DNA of 38,668 nt from contig NZ_JAGIQL010000054.1 in assembly GCF_017813245.1 (NCBI RefSeq), positions 1 through 38,668 on the forward strand, read 5' to 3'. The notes beneath the pieces are model-generated. The model saw nothing but the letters and a program-made list of their open reading frames with translations. It had not been told where the DNA came from and did no database searches. Positions 1-8,012 of the stretch are shown here, in pieces. The position numbers and the translations under genes were made by a program. Source of the stretch: Streptomyces montanisoli. Its GTDB lineage: Bacteria > Actinomycetota > Actinomycetes > Streptomycetales > Streptomycetaceae. Position 1 is the first letter of the stretch. Each line of letters begins with the position of its first letter.

Positions 1-2256
1 ATTGGCGCCGCGTACACGCTCCAGGCCGCCGCCGCCGCCGCCCGGCCGGCCCGCCTCGGCGCCCGCCTCGTCGTCCAGCCGGAGCGTCAGCGAGATCCGC
101 TTGCGCGGGATGTCCACGTCAAGCACCTTGACCTTGACGACGTCGCCCGGCTTCACGACGTCACGCGGGTCCTTCACGAATGTCCTGGACATCGCCGAGA
201 CGTGCACCAGGCCGTCCTGGTGGACACCGACGTCGACGAAGGCGCCGAACGCGGCGACGTTGGTGACCACGCCCTCGAGCACCATGCCGCCCGCCAGGTC
301 GCCGATCTTCTCGACGCCCTCCTTGAACGTGGCCGTCCTGAACGCGGGCCGCGGGTCGCGCCCCGGCTTCTCCAGCTCGCGCAGGATGTCCGTGACGGTC
401 GGCAGGCCGACCGTGTCGTTCACGAAGTCGGCGGGCTTCAGCGACCTGAGCACCGAGGTGTTGCCGATCAGGGTGGCGACCTCGCTGCCCGCCGACTTCA
501 CCATGGAGCGCACCACCGGGTAAGACTCCGGGTGCACGCTCGACGCGTCCAGCGGGTCGTCGCCGCCGCGGATCCTGAGGAACCCGGCGCACTGCTCGTA
601 GGCCTTCGGACCGAGCCGCGCCACGTCCTTGAGGCTTTTGCGCGAGGCGAAGGGCCCGTGCGTGTCGCGGTGGGTGACGATGTTCTCCGCAAGGCCGGCG
701 CCGATGCCCGACACCCGCGAAAGCAGCGGCGCGGAGGCCGTGTTGACGTCCACACCGACGCCGTTCACGCAGTCCTCCACCACCGCGTCCAGCGAACGCG
801 ACAGCTTCACCTCGGACAGGTCGTGCTGGTACTGCCCGACGCCGATCGACTTCGGGTCGATCTTCACGAGCTCGGCCAGCGGGTCCTGGAGCCTGCGCGC
901 GATGGAGACGGCGCCACGCAGCGACACGTCCATCCCCGGCAGCTCCTGCGAGGCGAACGCGGACGCCGAGTACACCGACGCGCCGGCCTCCGACACCATG
1001 ACCTTGGTGAGCCCCAGCTCCGGGTGTTTCGCGCACAGTTCCGCGGCGAGCTTGTCCGTCTCCCGGGACGCCGTGCCGTTGCCGATCGCGATCAGCTCGA
1101 CCGCGTGCTGCTTCGCCAGCTTCGCGAGCGCGGCGAGCGCCGCGTCCCACTTGTTGGCCGGGACGTGCGGGTAAATGGTGTCCGTGGCCACCACCTTGCC
1201 CGTCGCGTCGACGACGGCCACCTTCACGCCCGTGCGAAAACCCGGGTCGAGGCCAAGCGTCGCGCGCGTGCCCGCGGGAGCGGCGAGCAGCAGATCCCGC
1301 AGGTTCGACGCGAAGACACGGACCGCCTCGTCCTCGGCGGCCGTGCGCAGCCTCAGCCGCAGGTCGATCCCGAGATGGACGAGGATCCTGGTGCGCCAGG
1401 CCCAGCGCACCGTGTCACCGAGCCACTTGTCGGCCGGCCTGCCCCTGTCGGCGACGCCGAACCGCCGCGCGATCATGTTCTCGTACGCCGAGGGACCGGG
1501 CTCCGCGGACGGCTCCTCCGGCTCCATGGTGAGGTCGAGGACCTCTTCCTTCTCGCCGCGGAACATCGCCAGCACCCGGTGCGACGGCAGTTGCGTGAGC
1601 GGTTCGGCGAAGTCGAAGTAGTCGGCGAACTTGGCCCCCGCCTCCTCCTTGCCGTCCCGCACCTTCGCGGCCAGCCTGCCGCGGCCCCACACGCGCTCGC
1701 GCAACTCGCCGATCAGGTCGGCGTCCTCGGAGAAGCGCTCGGTCAGGATGGCCCGCGCCCCCTCGAGCGCGGCCGAGGCGTCCGCGACGCCCTTGTCCGC
1801 GTCGACGAAGGCGGCCGCCGCCGCGGCCGGTTCCTTCGACGGGTCGGCCAGCAGGCCCTCCGCGAGCGGCGTGAGTCCGGCCTCGCGCGCGATCCCCGCC
1901 TTTGTGCGCCGCTTCGGCTTGAACGGCAGGTAGATGTCCTCGAGACGCGCCTTGGTCTCCGCCGAGCGGATCCGCGCCTCCAGCGCCTCGTCCAGCTTGC
2001 CCTGCTCGCGTACGGACTCCAGGACGGCCGTGCGCCGTTCCTCCAGCTCGCGCAGGTACCGCAGCCGCTCTTCCAGCGTCCGCAGTTGCGCGTCGTCGAG
2101 CATCTCGGTCGCTTCCTTGCGGTAGCGCGCGATGAACGGGACCGTGGAGTCCCCGTCGAGCAGCTCGACGGCCGACCTGACCTGCCGCTCCCGTACGCCG
2201 AGTTCCTCGGCGATCCTGCTTTCGATGGACTTGGTCGCTGTCACGCTCGTCGTCAC
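1..2256 (-). CDS. tex: Tex-family RNA-binding protein (3' end beyond window)
   Basis: The minus frame is open from 2256 to the left edge (752 codons, no stop), so only a short C-terminal tail is missing if the protein is the usual ~780 aa. Seen: an N-terminal Tex region beginning TTSVTATKSIESRIAEEL; a YqgF/RNase H-like part around residue 329 (LGLDPGFRTGVKVAVVD); a helix-hairpin-helix part (LSRVSGIGAGLAENIV); and a C-terminal S1 domain at about 649-715 (GVVTNVAAFGAFVDVGVHQDGLVHVS), followed by a Gly-rich tail. Family knowledge: Tex/Spt6-like proteins bind nucleic acid and act in transcription. GTG at 2256 is chosen because GGAG lies 7 nt upstream; GTG at 2262 in the same frame has no usable spacing. 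It diverges from the ATPase gene at 2554. Confidence 0.95.
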   Translation of the reverse strand, partial: MTTSVTATKSIESRIAEELGVRERQVRSAVELLDGDSTVPFIARYRKEATEMLDDAQLRTLEERLRYLRELEERRTAVLESVREQGKLDEALEARIRSAETKARLEDIYLPFKPKRRTKAGIAREAGLTPLAEGLLADPSKEPAAAAAAFVDADKGVADASAALEGARAILTERFSEDADLIGELRERVWGRGRLAAKVRDGKEEAGAKFADYFDFAEPLTQLPSHRVLAMFRGEKEEVLDLTMEPEEPSAEPGPSAYENMIARRFGVADRGRPADKWLGDTVRWAWRTRILVHLGIDLRLRLRTAAEDEAVRVFASNLRDLLLAAPAGTRATLGLDPGFRTGVKVAVVDATGKVVATDTIYPHVPANKWDAALAALAKLAKQHAVELIAIGNGTASRETDKLAAELCAKHPELGLTKVMVSEAGASVYSASAFASQELPGMDVSLRGAVSIARRLQDPLAELVKIDPKSIGVGQYQHDLSEVKLSRSLDAVVEDCVNGVGVDVNTASAPLLSRVSGIGAGLAENIVTHRDTHGPFASRKSLKDVARLGPKAYEQCAGFLRIRGGDDPLDASSVHPESYPVVRSMVKSAGSEVATLIGNTSVLRSLKPADFVNDTVGLPTVTDILRELEKPGRDPRPAFRTATFKEGVEKIGDLAGGMVLEGVVTNVAAFGAFVDVGVHQDGLVHVSAMSRTFVKDPRDVVKPGDVVKVKVLDVDIPRKRISLTLRLDDEAGAEAGRPGGGGGGLERVRGAN

Positions 2257-2553
2257 TGTCACGCTCCGCTTGTGTGTCCGTTCCGCGGTTGCATTGTGGC
2301 AGGTGGCTCGGACAGCCGAGGGCGCGACAGGCGGCGGAGTATGCCCCGTGACCGTGCCTGCCGCGCCGGGCCGCACATCGACAGGAAACGCACAGGATGT
2401 GGTCACGGGCGGTCGCGCGCATTCCATTGCGGTGCGGGCCCGGTCGGAAAGCGCCGATAGCCGCTGACTTGCGTTCAGCGCGCCCGGGCGCCGCGAGCCA
2501 CGCCAACACTCGGGACGAACAACGGGGAACGAAGCGAGGGTGGGTGCCGCAGT

Positions 2554-3027
2554 ATGGAGAGCCGCGGGAGTGTTCCGGTCCGGCCACTGCCGTACGAAGG
2601 GGTGTGGCGCTTCACGGCCCCCGCCGTGGACGTCTCGGTGCCGCGGGCGCGGCACGCCGTGCGCGAGCTGCTGGCGCGCCAGGCGGTGCCCGCCGACGGC
2701 GACGTGGTGCAGTCCCTGCTGCTCATCGTCTCGGAGCTGGTCACCAACGCCGTGCGGCACGCGGCCGTGCTCTCGCCCGAGATCGCCGTCGAGATCGCCG
2801 TGGGCGCGGACTGGCTCAAGGTGTCCGTCGAGGACAACCACCCCTACCGGCCGAAGGCGCTGGAGCGGGACCAGGCCAGAACGGGCGGACGCGGCCTGCT
2901 GCTCGTGCGCGAGCTCTCCCGCGAGGCCGGCGGTGCCTGCGACGTCGAGCACACCGCCGGCGGCGGAAAGGTCGTCTGGGCGTCCCTGCCCCTCACCAGC
3001 CCGACTGCGCCCCCGTCAGCTCCCTGA
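2554..3027 (+). CDS. RsbW/SpoIIAB-like ATP-binding regulatory protein
   Basis: This is a 157-aa HATPase_c domain protein of the anti-sigma-factor kinase type that is abundant in Streptomyces. Seen: the N-box SELVTNAVRHA and a G2-like loop TGGRGLLLVREL. The G1 box is degenerate (VEDNHPYRP), where DxGxG is more usual. There is no receptor, membrane or PAS segment, so it should be cytosolic and act on a partner such as an anti-sigma antagonist, but no partner is encoded nearby. The ATG has only a loose purine-rich stretch (GAGGGTGGG) upstream. Its 3' end overlaps the end of convergent idi by 35 bp. Whether it is a kinase or only an ATP binder cannot be told from sequence. Confidence 0.85.
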   Translation: MESRGSVPVRPLPYEGVWRFTAPAVDVSVPRARHAVRELLARQAVPADGDVVQSLLLIVSELVTNAVRHAAVLSPEIAVEIAVGADWLKVSVEDNHPYRPKALERDQARTGGRGLLLVRELSREAGGACDVEHTAGGGKVVWASLPLTSPTAPPSAP

Positions 3028-3586
3028 TCGCCGGGCGCGCCGCGTCGAGCACGGTCATGAACCAGGCCGAGAACGGGCCGTCGGCGCACCGTTTCTCCAG
3101 CTCCGCGGGGGAGACGAACACGTACTCGGAGATCTCCTCCGGGTCCGGGCGCACCGCCGCCTGGACCAGCCCGACGAAGAGGTGGTTGAACTCCTGCTCC
3201 ACCAGGCCGGATGCGGGATCGGGGTGGTTGTACCTGACCGTGCCGGCCTCGGCCATGAGCGAGGGGGAGACGCCGAGCTCCTCGTGCGTGCGGCGCGCGG
3301 CGGCCGCGAACGGGGCCTCGCCCGGGTACGGGTGGCCGCAGCAGGTGTTGGACCACACGCCGGGGGAGTGGTACTTGGACAGCGCGCGGCGCTGGATCAG
3401 GAGGCGGCCCTGCTCGTCGAAGAGGAAGACGGAGAAGGCGCGGTGCAACTGCCCGGGCGCCCGGTGCGCGGCGAGCTTCTCGGCGGTGCCGATCGTATGA
3501 CCGTCCTCATCGACCAGCTCCAGCATGATCGTTTCAGGGGCGTCTGCCTGCGCGCTGCTCGCCGTGGTGACTGGTGTGGTCGGCAT
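2993..3586 (-). CDS. idi: Isopentenyl-diphosphate delta-isomerase, type I
   Basis: A 197-aa Nudix-fold enzyme that interconverts IPP and DMAPP in isoprenoid supply. Seen: metal/Nudix segment HRAFSVFLFDEQGRLL (from ~49), catalytic Cys in the NTCCGHPYPGE motif (C83), Nudix-like RRTHEELGV (~99-106), and the catalytic-Glu region VEQEFNHLFVG (~129-139). ATG at 3586 is chosen because AAGGACGG sits about 6 nt upstream and the conserved domain follows a short acidic lead; longer in-frame starts add Arg-rich non-conserved sequence. It is convergent with and overlaps the ATPase gene. Its position next to the hopanoid island suggests a role in FPP supply, though IPP isomerase is dispensable in principle where the MEP pathway makes both isomers. 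Confidence 0.95.
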   Translation of the reverse strand: MPTTPVTTASSAQADAPETIMLELVDEDGHTIGTAEKLAAHRAPGQLHRAFSVFLFDEQGRLLIQRRALSKYHSPGVWSNTCCGHPYPGEAPFAAAARRTHEELGVSPSLMAEAGTVRYNHPDPASGLVEQEFNHLFVGLVQAAVRPDPEEISEYVFVSPAELEKRCADGPFSAWFMTVLDAARPAIRELTGAQSGW

Positions 3587-3878
3587 AACCGTCCTTCGCT
3601 TCGGGCCTCGGCCCCCAAGTCTGCCGTACAAGCGGTCCCTGTCTGCACTTCGGGGGCGCGAGCATGATCCGTTCCCACGATTGCCGGTGGGGACACCACC
3701 GCCACGGCGGCGGAAACCCGGTGTGCGGAGGCGCGGGCGGGCGCGCGCGCCGTGCGCACACCACCCGCGCGGGCGTGCCGCCGTGCGCGATCCGCACATG
3801 CGTGCAAGGCGTCACCCTCATGTGGGGCCATTCGCTGCCTGGGGCTGTGCGCGGCCTGGGGCCATGCGCGCGGGCGCG

Positions 3879-4814
3879 TCAGGGGCAGAGTCCCGCCTCG
3901 TGCTCGGCGTGGCCGCCGGGTTCCAGCTGGAACGTGCAGTGCTCCACGTCGAAGTGGTGGCCGAGGCAGGCCTGGAGGTCGTGCAGGATCTTCTCGTTGC
4001 CCGCCGCGTCCAGAGCCTCCTGGTCCACCACGACGTGCGCGGAGAGCACCGGCATCCCCGACGTGATCGTCCAGGCGTGCAGGTCGTGCACGTCCGCCAC
4101 CCCCGGCATGGCCAGCATGTGGGCCCGCACCTCCGTCATGTCCACGCCCTTCGGCGCCGCCTCCAGCAGCACTTCGAGCGTCTCCCGCAGGAGCTTCACC
4201 GTGCGTGGCACGATCATCAGGCCGATCAGCAGCGACGCGGCCGGGTCCGCGTACCGCCACCCCGTGCCCAGCACGATCCCGGCCGAGACCAGCACGGTGA
4301 AGGAGCCCAGCGTGTCCGCGAGCACCTCCAGGTAGGCACCGCGCACATTGAGGCTGTCGCGCTGTCCCCGCATCAGCAGGGACAGGGAGACGGCGTTGGC
4401 CACGAGGCCGACCACCGCGAAGGCGATGGTGAGCCCGCCCTTCGTCTCCGGCGGCTCGATGAACCGCTGGAACGCCTCGTACAGCAGGAACGCGCCCACC
4501 CCGAGCAGCAGCAGGCAGTTGGCGAGCGCGGCGAGGATCTCCGCACGCGCGTACCCGAAGGTGCGGTTCCCGCCCGCGGGCCGCGCCGCGAAGTGGATCG
4601 CCAGCAGGCCCATGCCGAGACCCAGCGCGTCCGTCGCCATGTGGCCCGCGTCGGCGATCAGGGCGAGCGACCCGGACGCCACCCCGCCGGCGATCTCGAC
4701 GGCCGTCACGGTCAGTGTGATGGCCAGGGCGATGCGCAGCCTGCCCAGGTACCCGGCGGTGACGGTCCCGCCCGGCGGAGCGTGGCTGTGCCCGTGATCG
4801 TGCCCTGCCCCCAT
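3879..4814 (-). CDS. Cation diffusion facilitator (CzcD/ZitB-like) metal exporter
   Basis: A 311-aa membrane protein, six predicted helices. It starts with a His-rich segment (HDHGHSH) and ends with a cytosolic ferredoxin-like domain containing VADVHDLHAWTI. Family role: proton-coupled export of Zn(II) or similar divalent metal as a dimer. The TM2 site is canonical (D55, H58, D62 in ADAGHMATD). In TM5 the site reads LEVLAD, so E164 replaces the usual His partner of D168, which may alter metal preference. The start is supported by GGGAGGTGG upstream of ATG 4814. It is monocistronic: a hairpin separates it from galE upstream on the same strand. Confidence 0.93.
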   Translation of the reverse strand: MGAGHDHGHSHAPPGGTVTAGYLGRLRIALAITLTVTAVEIAGGVASGSLALIADAGHMATDALGLGMGLLAIHFAARPAGGNRTFGYARAEILAALANCLLLLGVGAFLLYEAFQRFIEPPETKGGLTIAFAVVGLVANAVSLSLLMRGQRDSLNVRGAYLEVLADTLGSFTVLVSAGIVLGTGWRYADPAASLLIGLMIVPRTVKLLRETLEVLLEAAPKGVDMTEVRAHMLAMPGVADVHDLHAWTITSGMPVLSAHVVVDQEALDAAGNEKILHDLQACLGHHFDVEHCTFQLEPGGHAEHEAGLCP

Positions 4815-4914
4815 GGGCCACCTCCCCGACGTCGCGGCACCCTGCCGACCACGTCAGTGAACTACGGGGAGCGTGCACCCGGCAACACGACGTTGAACAC
4901 CGTTGTCATCTCAT

Positions 4915-4942
4915 CTGACCTGCGGAAACGTTCGCAGGTCAG
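4915..4942. terminator. 10-bp inverted repeat between galE and the CDF gene
   Basis: CTGACCTGCG (4915-4924) and CGCAGGTCAG (4933-4942) are perfect inverted repeats around an 8-nt loop GAAACGTT. The element lies 13 bp after the galE stop on the minus strand and about 100 bp before the CDF start. It fits a galE terminator (no U-tract, as is common in Streptomyces) or an operator for the CDF gene. Confidence 0.55.
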
Positions 4943-4955
4943 GACGACGGGAAGA

Positions 4956-5936
4956 TCATCCGACCGGCGTCGGCGGGTGCTGCGAGCACCATCCCTCCCA
5001 GGCGGATCGCACCATCTCGCGCACGCCGCGCGACGCCGTCCAGCCGAGTTCCGAGGCGATCAGCCCGACCGAGGCGACGGCCTTCGGCGAGTCCCCGGGG
5101 CGGCGCGCCTCGACCACGGGCTCGGTGGCGTCCCCCGTCACCTCGGCGACCACCGCCGCCATCTCCCGCACGGAGACGCCCTCACCGCGCCCGATGTTGA
5201 CGGTCAGGTCCCCACCGCCACGCTCCGCGAGCGCGCGCGCCACCACGACGTGCGCCTCGGCCAGGTCGGCCACGTGGATGTAGTCCCGGACGCAGGTCCC
5301 GTCGGGCGTCGGGTAGTCGGCGCCGAAGATGCGCGGGGCCTCGCCGCGGGTGATCCGGTCGAAGAACATCGGCACGATGTTGAACACGCCGGTGTCGCAC
5401 AGGGCGGGCTCCGCCGCACCCGCCACGTTGAAGTAGCGCAGGCACGCCGTGGCCAGGCCGTGGGCCCGCCCCGCCGAGCGCACCAGCCACTCGCCGGCCA
5501 GCTTCGTCTCGCCGTACGGGTTGATCGGCTCCGCCGGCGTCCGCTCGGTGATCAGGCCGGTGTCCGGGTTGCCGTACACCGCGGCGGACGAGGAGAAGAG
5601 GAAGGCGCGCACGCCCGCCGCCACCACGGCCTCCAGCAGCGTCGTCAGGCCCGCCACGTTCTCCCGGTAGTACCGAAGCGGCTGCTCGACCGACTCGCCG
5701 ACCTGCTTCTTCGCCGCCAGGTGCACCACGCCCGTCACCTCGTGCTCCGCGAGCGCCCGGTCCACCAGGGCCCTGTCGGCCACCGAGCCGCGCACCAGCG
5801 GCACGTCCGCCGGCAGCCGCCGCGCGACACCCGTCGACAGGTCGTCCAGCACCACGGCGCGCTCGCCGGCCGCCGCCATGGAGCGCACCACGTGCGCGCC
5901 GATGTACCCCGCTCCGCCTGCGATCAGCCACGTCAT
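4956..5936 (-). CDS. galE: UDP-glucose 4-epimerase (GalE-type extended SDR)
   Basis: A 326-aa extended SDR enzyme. Seen: NAD-binding GGAGYIG (7-13), acidic residues DD after beta-2 (31-32), catalytic Ser region FSSSAAVYG (114-122), YGETK with catalytic Y141/K145, and the GalE-typical DGTCVRDYIHVADLAEAH segment. It should interconvert UDP-Glc and UDP-Gal, or their N-acetyl forms, supplying precursors for cell-surface glycans. It diverges from the CDP-alcohol phosphotransferase operon, with PHO-box-like repeats in the shared upstream region, so it may serve the same envelope product. There is no Shine-Dalgarno sequence; a TAGGGT -10 element ends 6 nt before the ATG, suggesting a leaderless mRNA. 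Substrate specificity is inferred. Confidence 0.93.
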   Translation of the reverse strand: MTWLIAGGAGYIGAHVVRSMAAAGERAVVLDDLSTGVARRLPADVPLVRGSVADRALVDRALAEHEVTGVVHLAAKKQVGESVEQPLRYYRENVAGLTTLLEAVVAAGVRAFLFSSSAAVYGNPDTGLITERTPAEPINPYGETKLAGEWLVRSAGRAHGLATACLRYFNVAGAAEPALCDTGVFNIVPMFFDRITRGEAPRIFGADYPTPDGTCVRDYIHVADLAEAHVVVARALAERGGGDLTVNIGRGEGVSVREMAAVVAEVTGDATEPVVEARRPGDSPKAVASVGLIASELGWTASRGVREMVRSAWEGWCSQHPPTPVG

Positions 5937-5942
5937 GGCGTC

Positions 5943-5948
5943 ACCCTA
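5943..5948 (-). promoter_or_regulatory. Candidate -10 box of a leaderless galE transcript
   Basis: On the minus strand TAGGGT (5948 down to 5943) is followed by 6 nt and then the galE ATG. That spacing would put the transcription start at or next to the A of ATG. No recognisable -35 element is seen 17-18 nt upstream. This is inferred from spacing only. Confidence 0.4.
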
Positions 5949-6031
5949 ACGGCCCCCGGGCCGGTGGCCCGGGCGAAGGACCGGGCCCTGCCCGCCGTGC
6001 CGCCGGCCACGGTCCGGCAGGCCGCGGGGCC

Positions 6032-6074
6032 TGAGGGTGAACGGTCGGTGAACTCGCTCTCCGGTTCATCCGAT
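6032..6074. promoter_or_regulatory. PHO-box-like 11-nt direct repeats (PhoP binding candidate)
   Basis: Read on the minus strand, GTTCACCGACC (6053-6043) is followed directly by GTTCACCCTCA (6042-6032). These are two adjacent 11-nt units starting with the PhoP core GTTCACC. A third, weaker unit GTTCATCCGAT lies on the plus strand at 6064-6074. Established knowledge: Streptomyces PhoP binds direct repeats of 11-nt units close to GTTCACCCRGC. The site is in the galE/CDP-alcohol operon intergenic region (5937-6137) and could control both. A possible -10 (TAACCT, 6074-6079) overlaps the third unit. Confidence 0.6.
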
Positions 6075-6137
6075 AACCTCTGCCGACGTGCAGCGGCCCG
6101 CGCACCCCGATCTCCCCGTGCCAAGGAGTGAGTCCGT

Positions 6138-8012
6138 CTGTCGACCGCCATCCTCACAGGTGCCCCGGTGCCCGGCTCGCCCCTCGAAGGCGACCTCCGG
6201 TCGCTGGGCTTCGACGTCCGCACCGCCCCGGGCGCCGGCGAAGCGCGGCGGCTGCTCGCCGACGCCCCCCCGCGCGAACGGGTCGCGCTGGTCGACGCCC
6301 GTTTCGTCGGCCACCGCCATGCCCTGCGCCTCGCCCTGACGGACCCGCGCTTCCCGCTCTCCGCCACCACGGGCGCCGTCACGGCGAAGCCCGAGGCCCG
6401 CACCTCCCTCGTCCGCGCGCTCGATGCGGCCGGACGCAGTGACGAGGACAGCGGCCCGGGATCCGGCGGCGGCACGGGGCTCGCTGCGGCCCCGCGCACC
6501 GGCGCCCTGGCCGACCGGGTCGCCGCTTCACTGGAGACCGAAGGCGCCGTCGTGCACCGCACCGAACTCGGCTCCCTGGTCGCCGCCGTCCCCGGGGACG
6601 GCGCCGCGCGCGACGAGGCGAGCCGCGCCGTCGCGGCCGTCGATGACGAGGCCGTGCGGCTCAGGTCCGCGGTCAAGGCGAGGGACGGCTTCTTCACCAC
6701 GTTCTTCGTCTCCAGCTACTCCCGCTACATCGCACGGTGGTGCGCGCGGCGCGGCCTCACGCCCAACCAGGTCACCACCGCCTCCCTGATCACCGCGGTG
6801 ATCGCGGCGGCCTGCGCGGCCACCGGTACCCGCGGCGGCTACATCGCGGCGGGCGCCCTGCTGTACTGCTCGTTCGTGCTGGACTGCACCGACGGCCAGC
6901 TCGCGCGCTACTCGCTGCAGTACTCCACGCTCGGCGCCTGGCTCGACGCCACCTTCGACCGCGCGAAGGAGTACGCGTACTACGCGGGCCTCGCGCTCGG
7001 TGCCGCACGCGGCGGCGACGCCGTCTGGGCCCTGGCACTCGGCGCCATGGTCCTGCAGACCTCACGGCACGTCGTGGACTTCTCCTTCAACGAGGCCCAC
7101 GTCGACAGCGCGGTCGGCGGAGCCTCGGGCAAGGCCGTCGCCGGCACGCCCACCGCGGCCCTGTCCACCAGGCTCGACAGCGTCGGCTGGACCGTGTGGG
7201 TCCGCCGCATGATCGTCCTGCCCATCGGCGAGCGCTGGGCCATGATCGCCGTGCTCACCGCCGTGACCACCCCGCGCATCACGTTCTACGCGCTGCTCAT
7301 CGGCTGCGCCTTCGCCGCCTGCTACACCACGGCCGGCCGCGTGCTGCGCTCCGTGATGCGCAGGTCCGTGCGTACCGAGCGTGCCGCGCGTGCCCTCGCC
7401 GACCTGGCGGACTCGGGCCCGCTCGCCCGCGCGGTTGCCGTCGCGCTGCGCCGCCCCGCCCGCGCCCTGCCGTCGGTGCTGCCCTTCCTCGTCGCGCTCG
7501 CCGGCGGCGCCGTCCTGGCGGGCACCGCCGCCCGCGCGAGGATCGACGGCCCCTGGATCGTGGTGGCCGCACTCGTCTACGTCGTGGCCTCGGGCCTCGC
7601 CGTCGCGCGGCCGCTGAAGGGCCCGCTCGACTGGCTCGTCGCGCCCGTCTTCCGGGCCGCCGAGTACGGCACGGTCCTCCTGATCGCCGCACGCTCCGGG
7701 GTGGACGGCGCGTTGCCCGCGGCGTTCGGGCTGGTGGCCGCGGTCGCCTACCATCACTACGACACGACCTACCGCATCCGCGGCGGCACGGGCGCACCTC
7801 CGCGGTGGCTGGTGCTGACGCTCGGCGGGCACGAGACGAGGACGCTCGTGGTCGCCGCGCTCGCCGCGGTCCTGGTGACCCGCCACACCGACCTCACCGT
7901 GGCGCTGACGGCCCTGGCGGTGGCCGTGGCCCTGGTCGCGCTGTTCGAGTCCATCCGGTTCTGGGTGTCCTCGTCGGCCCCGGCCGTACACGACGAAGGA
8001 GAGACGGCATGA
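6138..8012 (+). CDS. CDP-alcohol phosphotransferase fusion protein (N-terminal domain, CDP-AP domain, C-terminal membrane domain)
   Basis: A 624-aa, three-part protein if translation starts at CTG 6138. Residues ~1-170 form a soluble domain (STAILTGAPVPGSPLEGDL...) that may be a degenerate nucleotidyltransferase-like fold, as in fused inositol-phosphate cytidylyltransferases; this is not certain. Residues ~185-370 are a membrane CDP-alcohol phosphotransferase with the full active-site signature (D249-x2-D252-G-x2-A-R ... G266-x3-D270-x3-D274). Residues ~410-615 add several helices and a YHHYDTTYRIRGG segment (I recall this as DUF5941). It joins a CDP-activated alcohol phosphate to an alcohol acceptor. 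Start: AAGGAG at 6123-6128 is 9 nt before CTG 6138, while the first GTG (6168) lacks any ribosome site. The next gene overlaps by 4 bp (ATGA). Substrates are unknown. Confidence 0.85.
   Translation: MSTAILTGAPVPGSPLEGDLRSLGFDVRTAPGAGEARRLLADAPPRERVALVDARFVGHRHALRLALTDPRFPLSATTGAVTAKPEARTSLVRALDAAGRSDEDSGPGSGGGTGLAAAPRTGALADRVAASLETEGAVVHRTELGSLVAAVPGDGAARDEASRAVAAVDDEAVRLRSAVKARDGFFTTFFVSSYSRYIARWCARRGLTPNQVTTASLITAVIAAACAATGTRGGYIAAGALLYCSFVLDCTDGQLARYSLQYSTLGAWLDATFDRAKEYAYYAGLALGAARGGDAVWALALGAMVLQTSRHVVDFSFNEAHVDSAVGGASGKAVAGTPTAALSTRLDSVGWTVWVRRMIVLPIGERWAMIAVLTAVTTPRITFYALLIGCAFAACYTTAGRVLRSVMRRSVRTERAARALADLADSGPLARAVAVALRRPARALPSVLPFLVALAGGAVLAGTAARARIDGPWIVVAALVYVVASGLAVARPLKGPLDWLVAPVFRAAEYGTVLLIAARSGVDGALPAAFGLVAAVAYHHYDTTYRIRGGTGAPPRWLVLTLGGHETRTLVVAALAAVLVTRHTDLTVALTALAVAVALVALFESIRFWVSSSAPAVHDEGETA

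Noticed and set aside
4815..4955. A Zur-type operator upstream of the CDF gene
   Set aside because: No match to the Streptomyces Zur-box pattern was seen; only the 10-bp hairpin stands out, better explained as a galE terminator.
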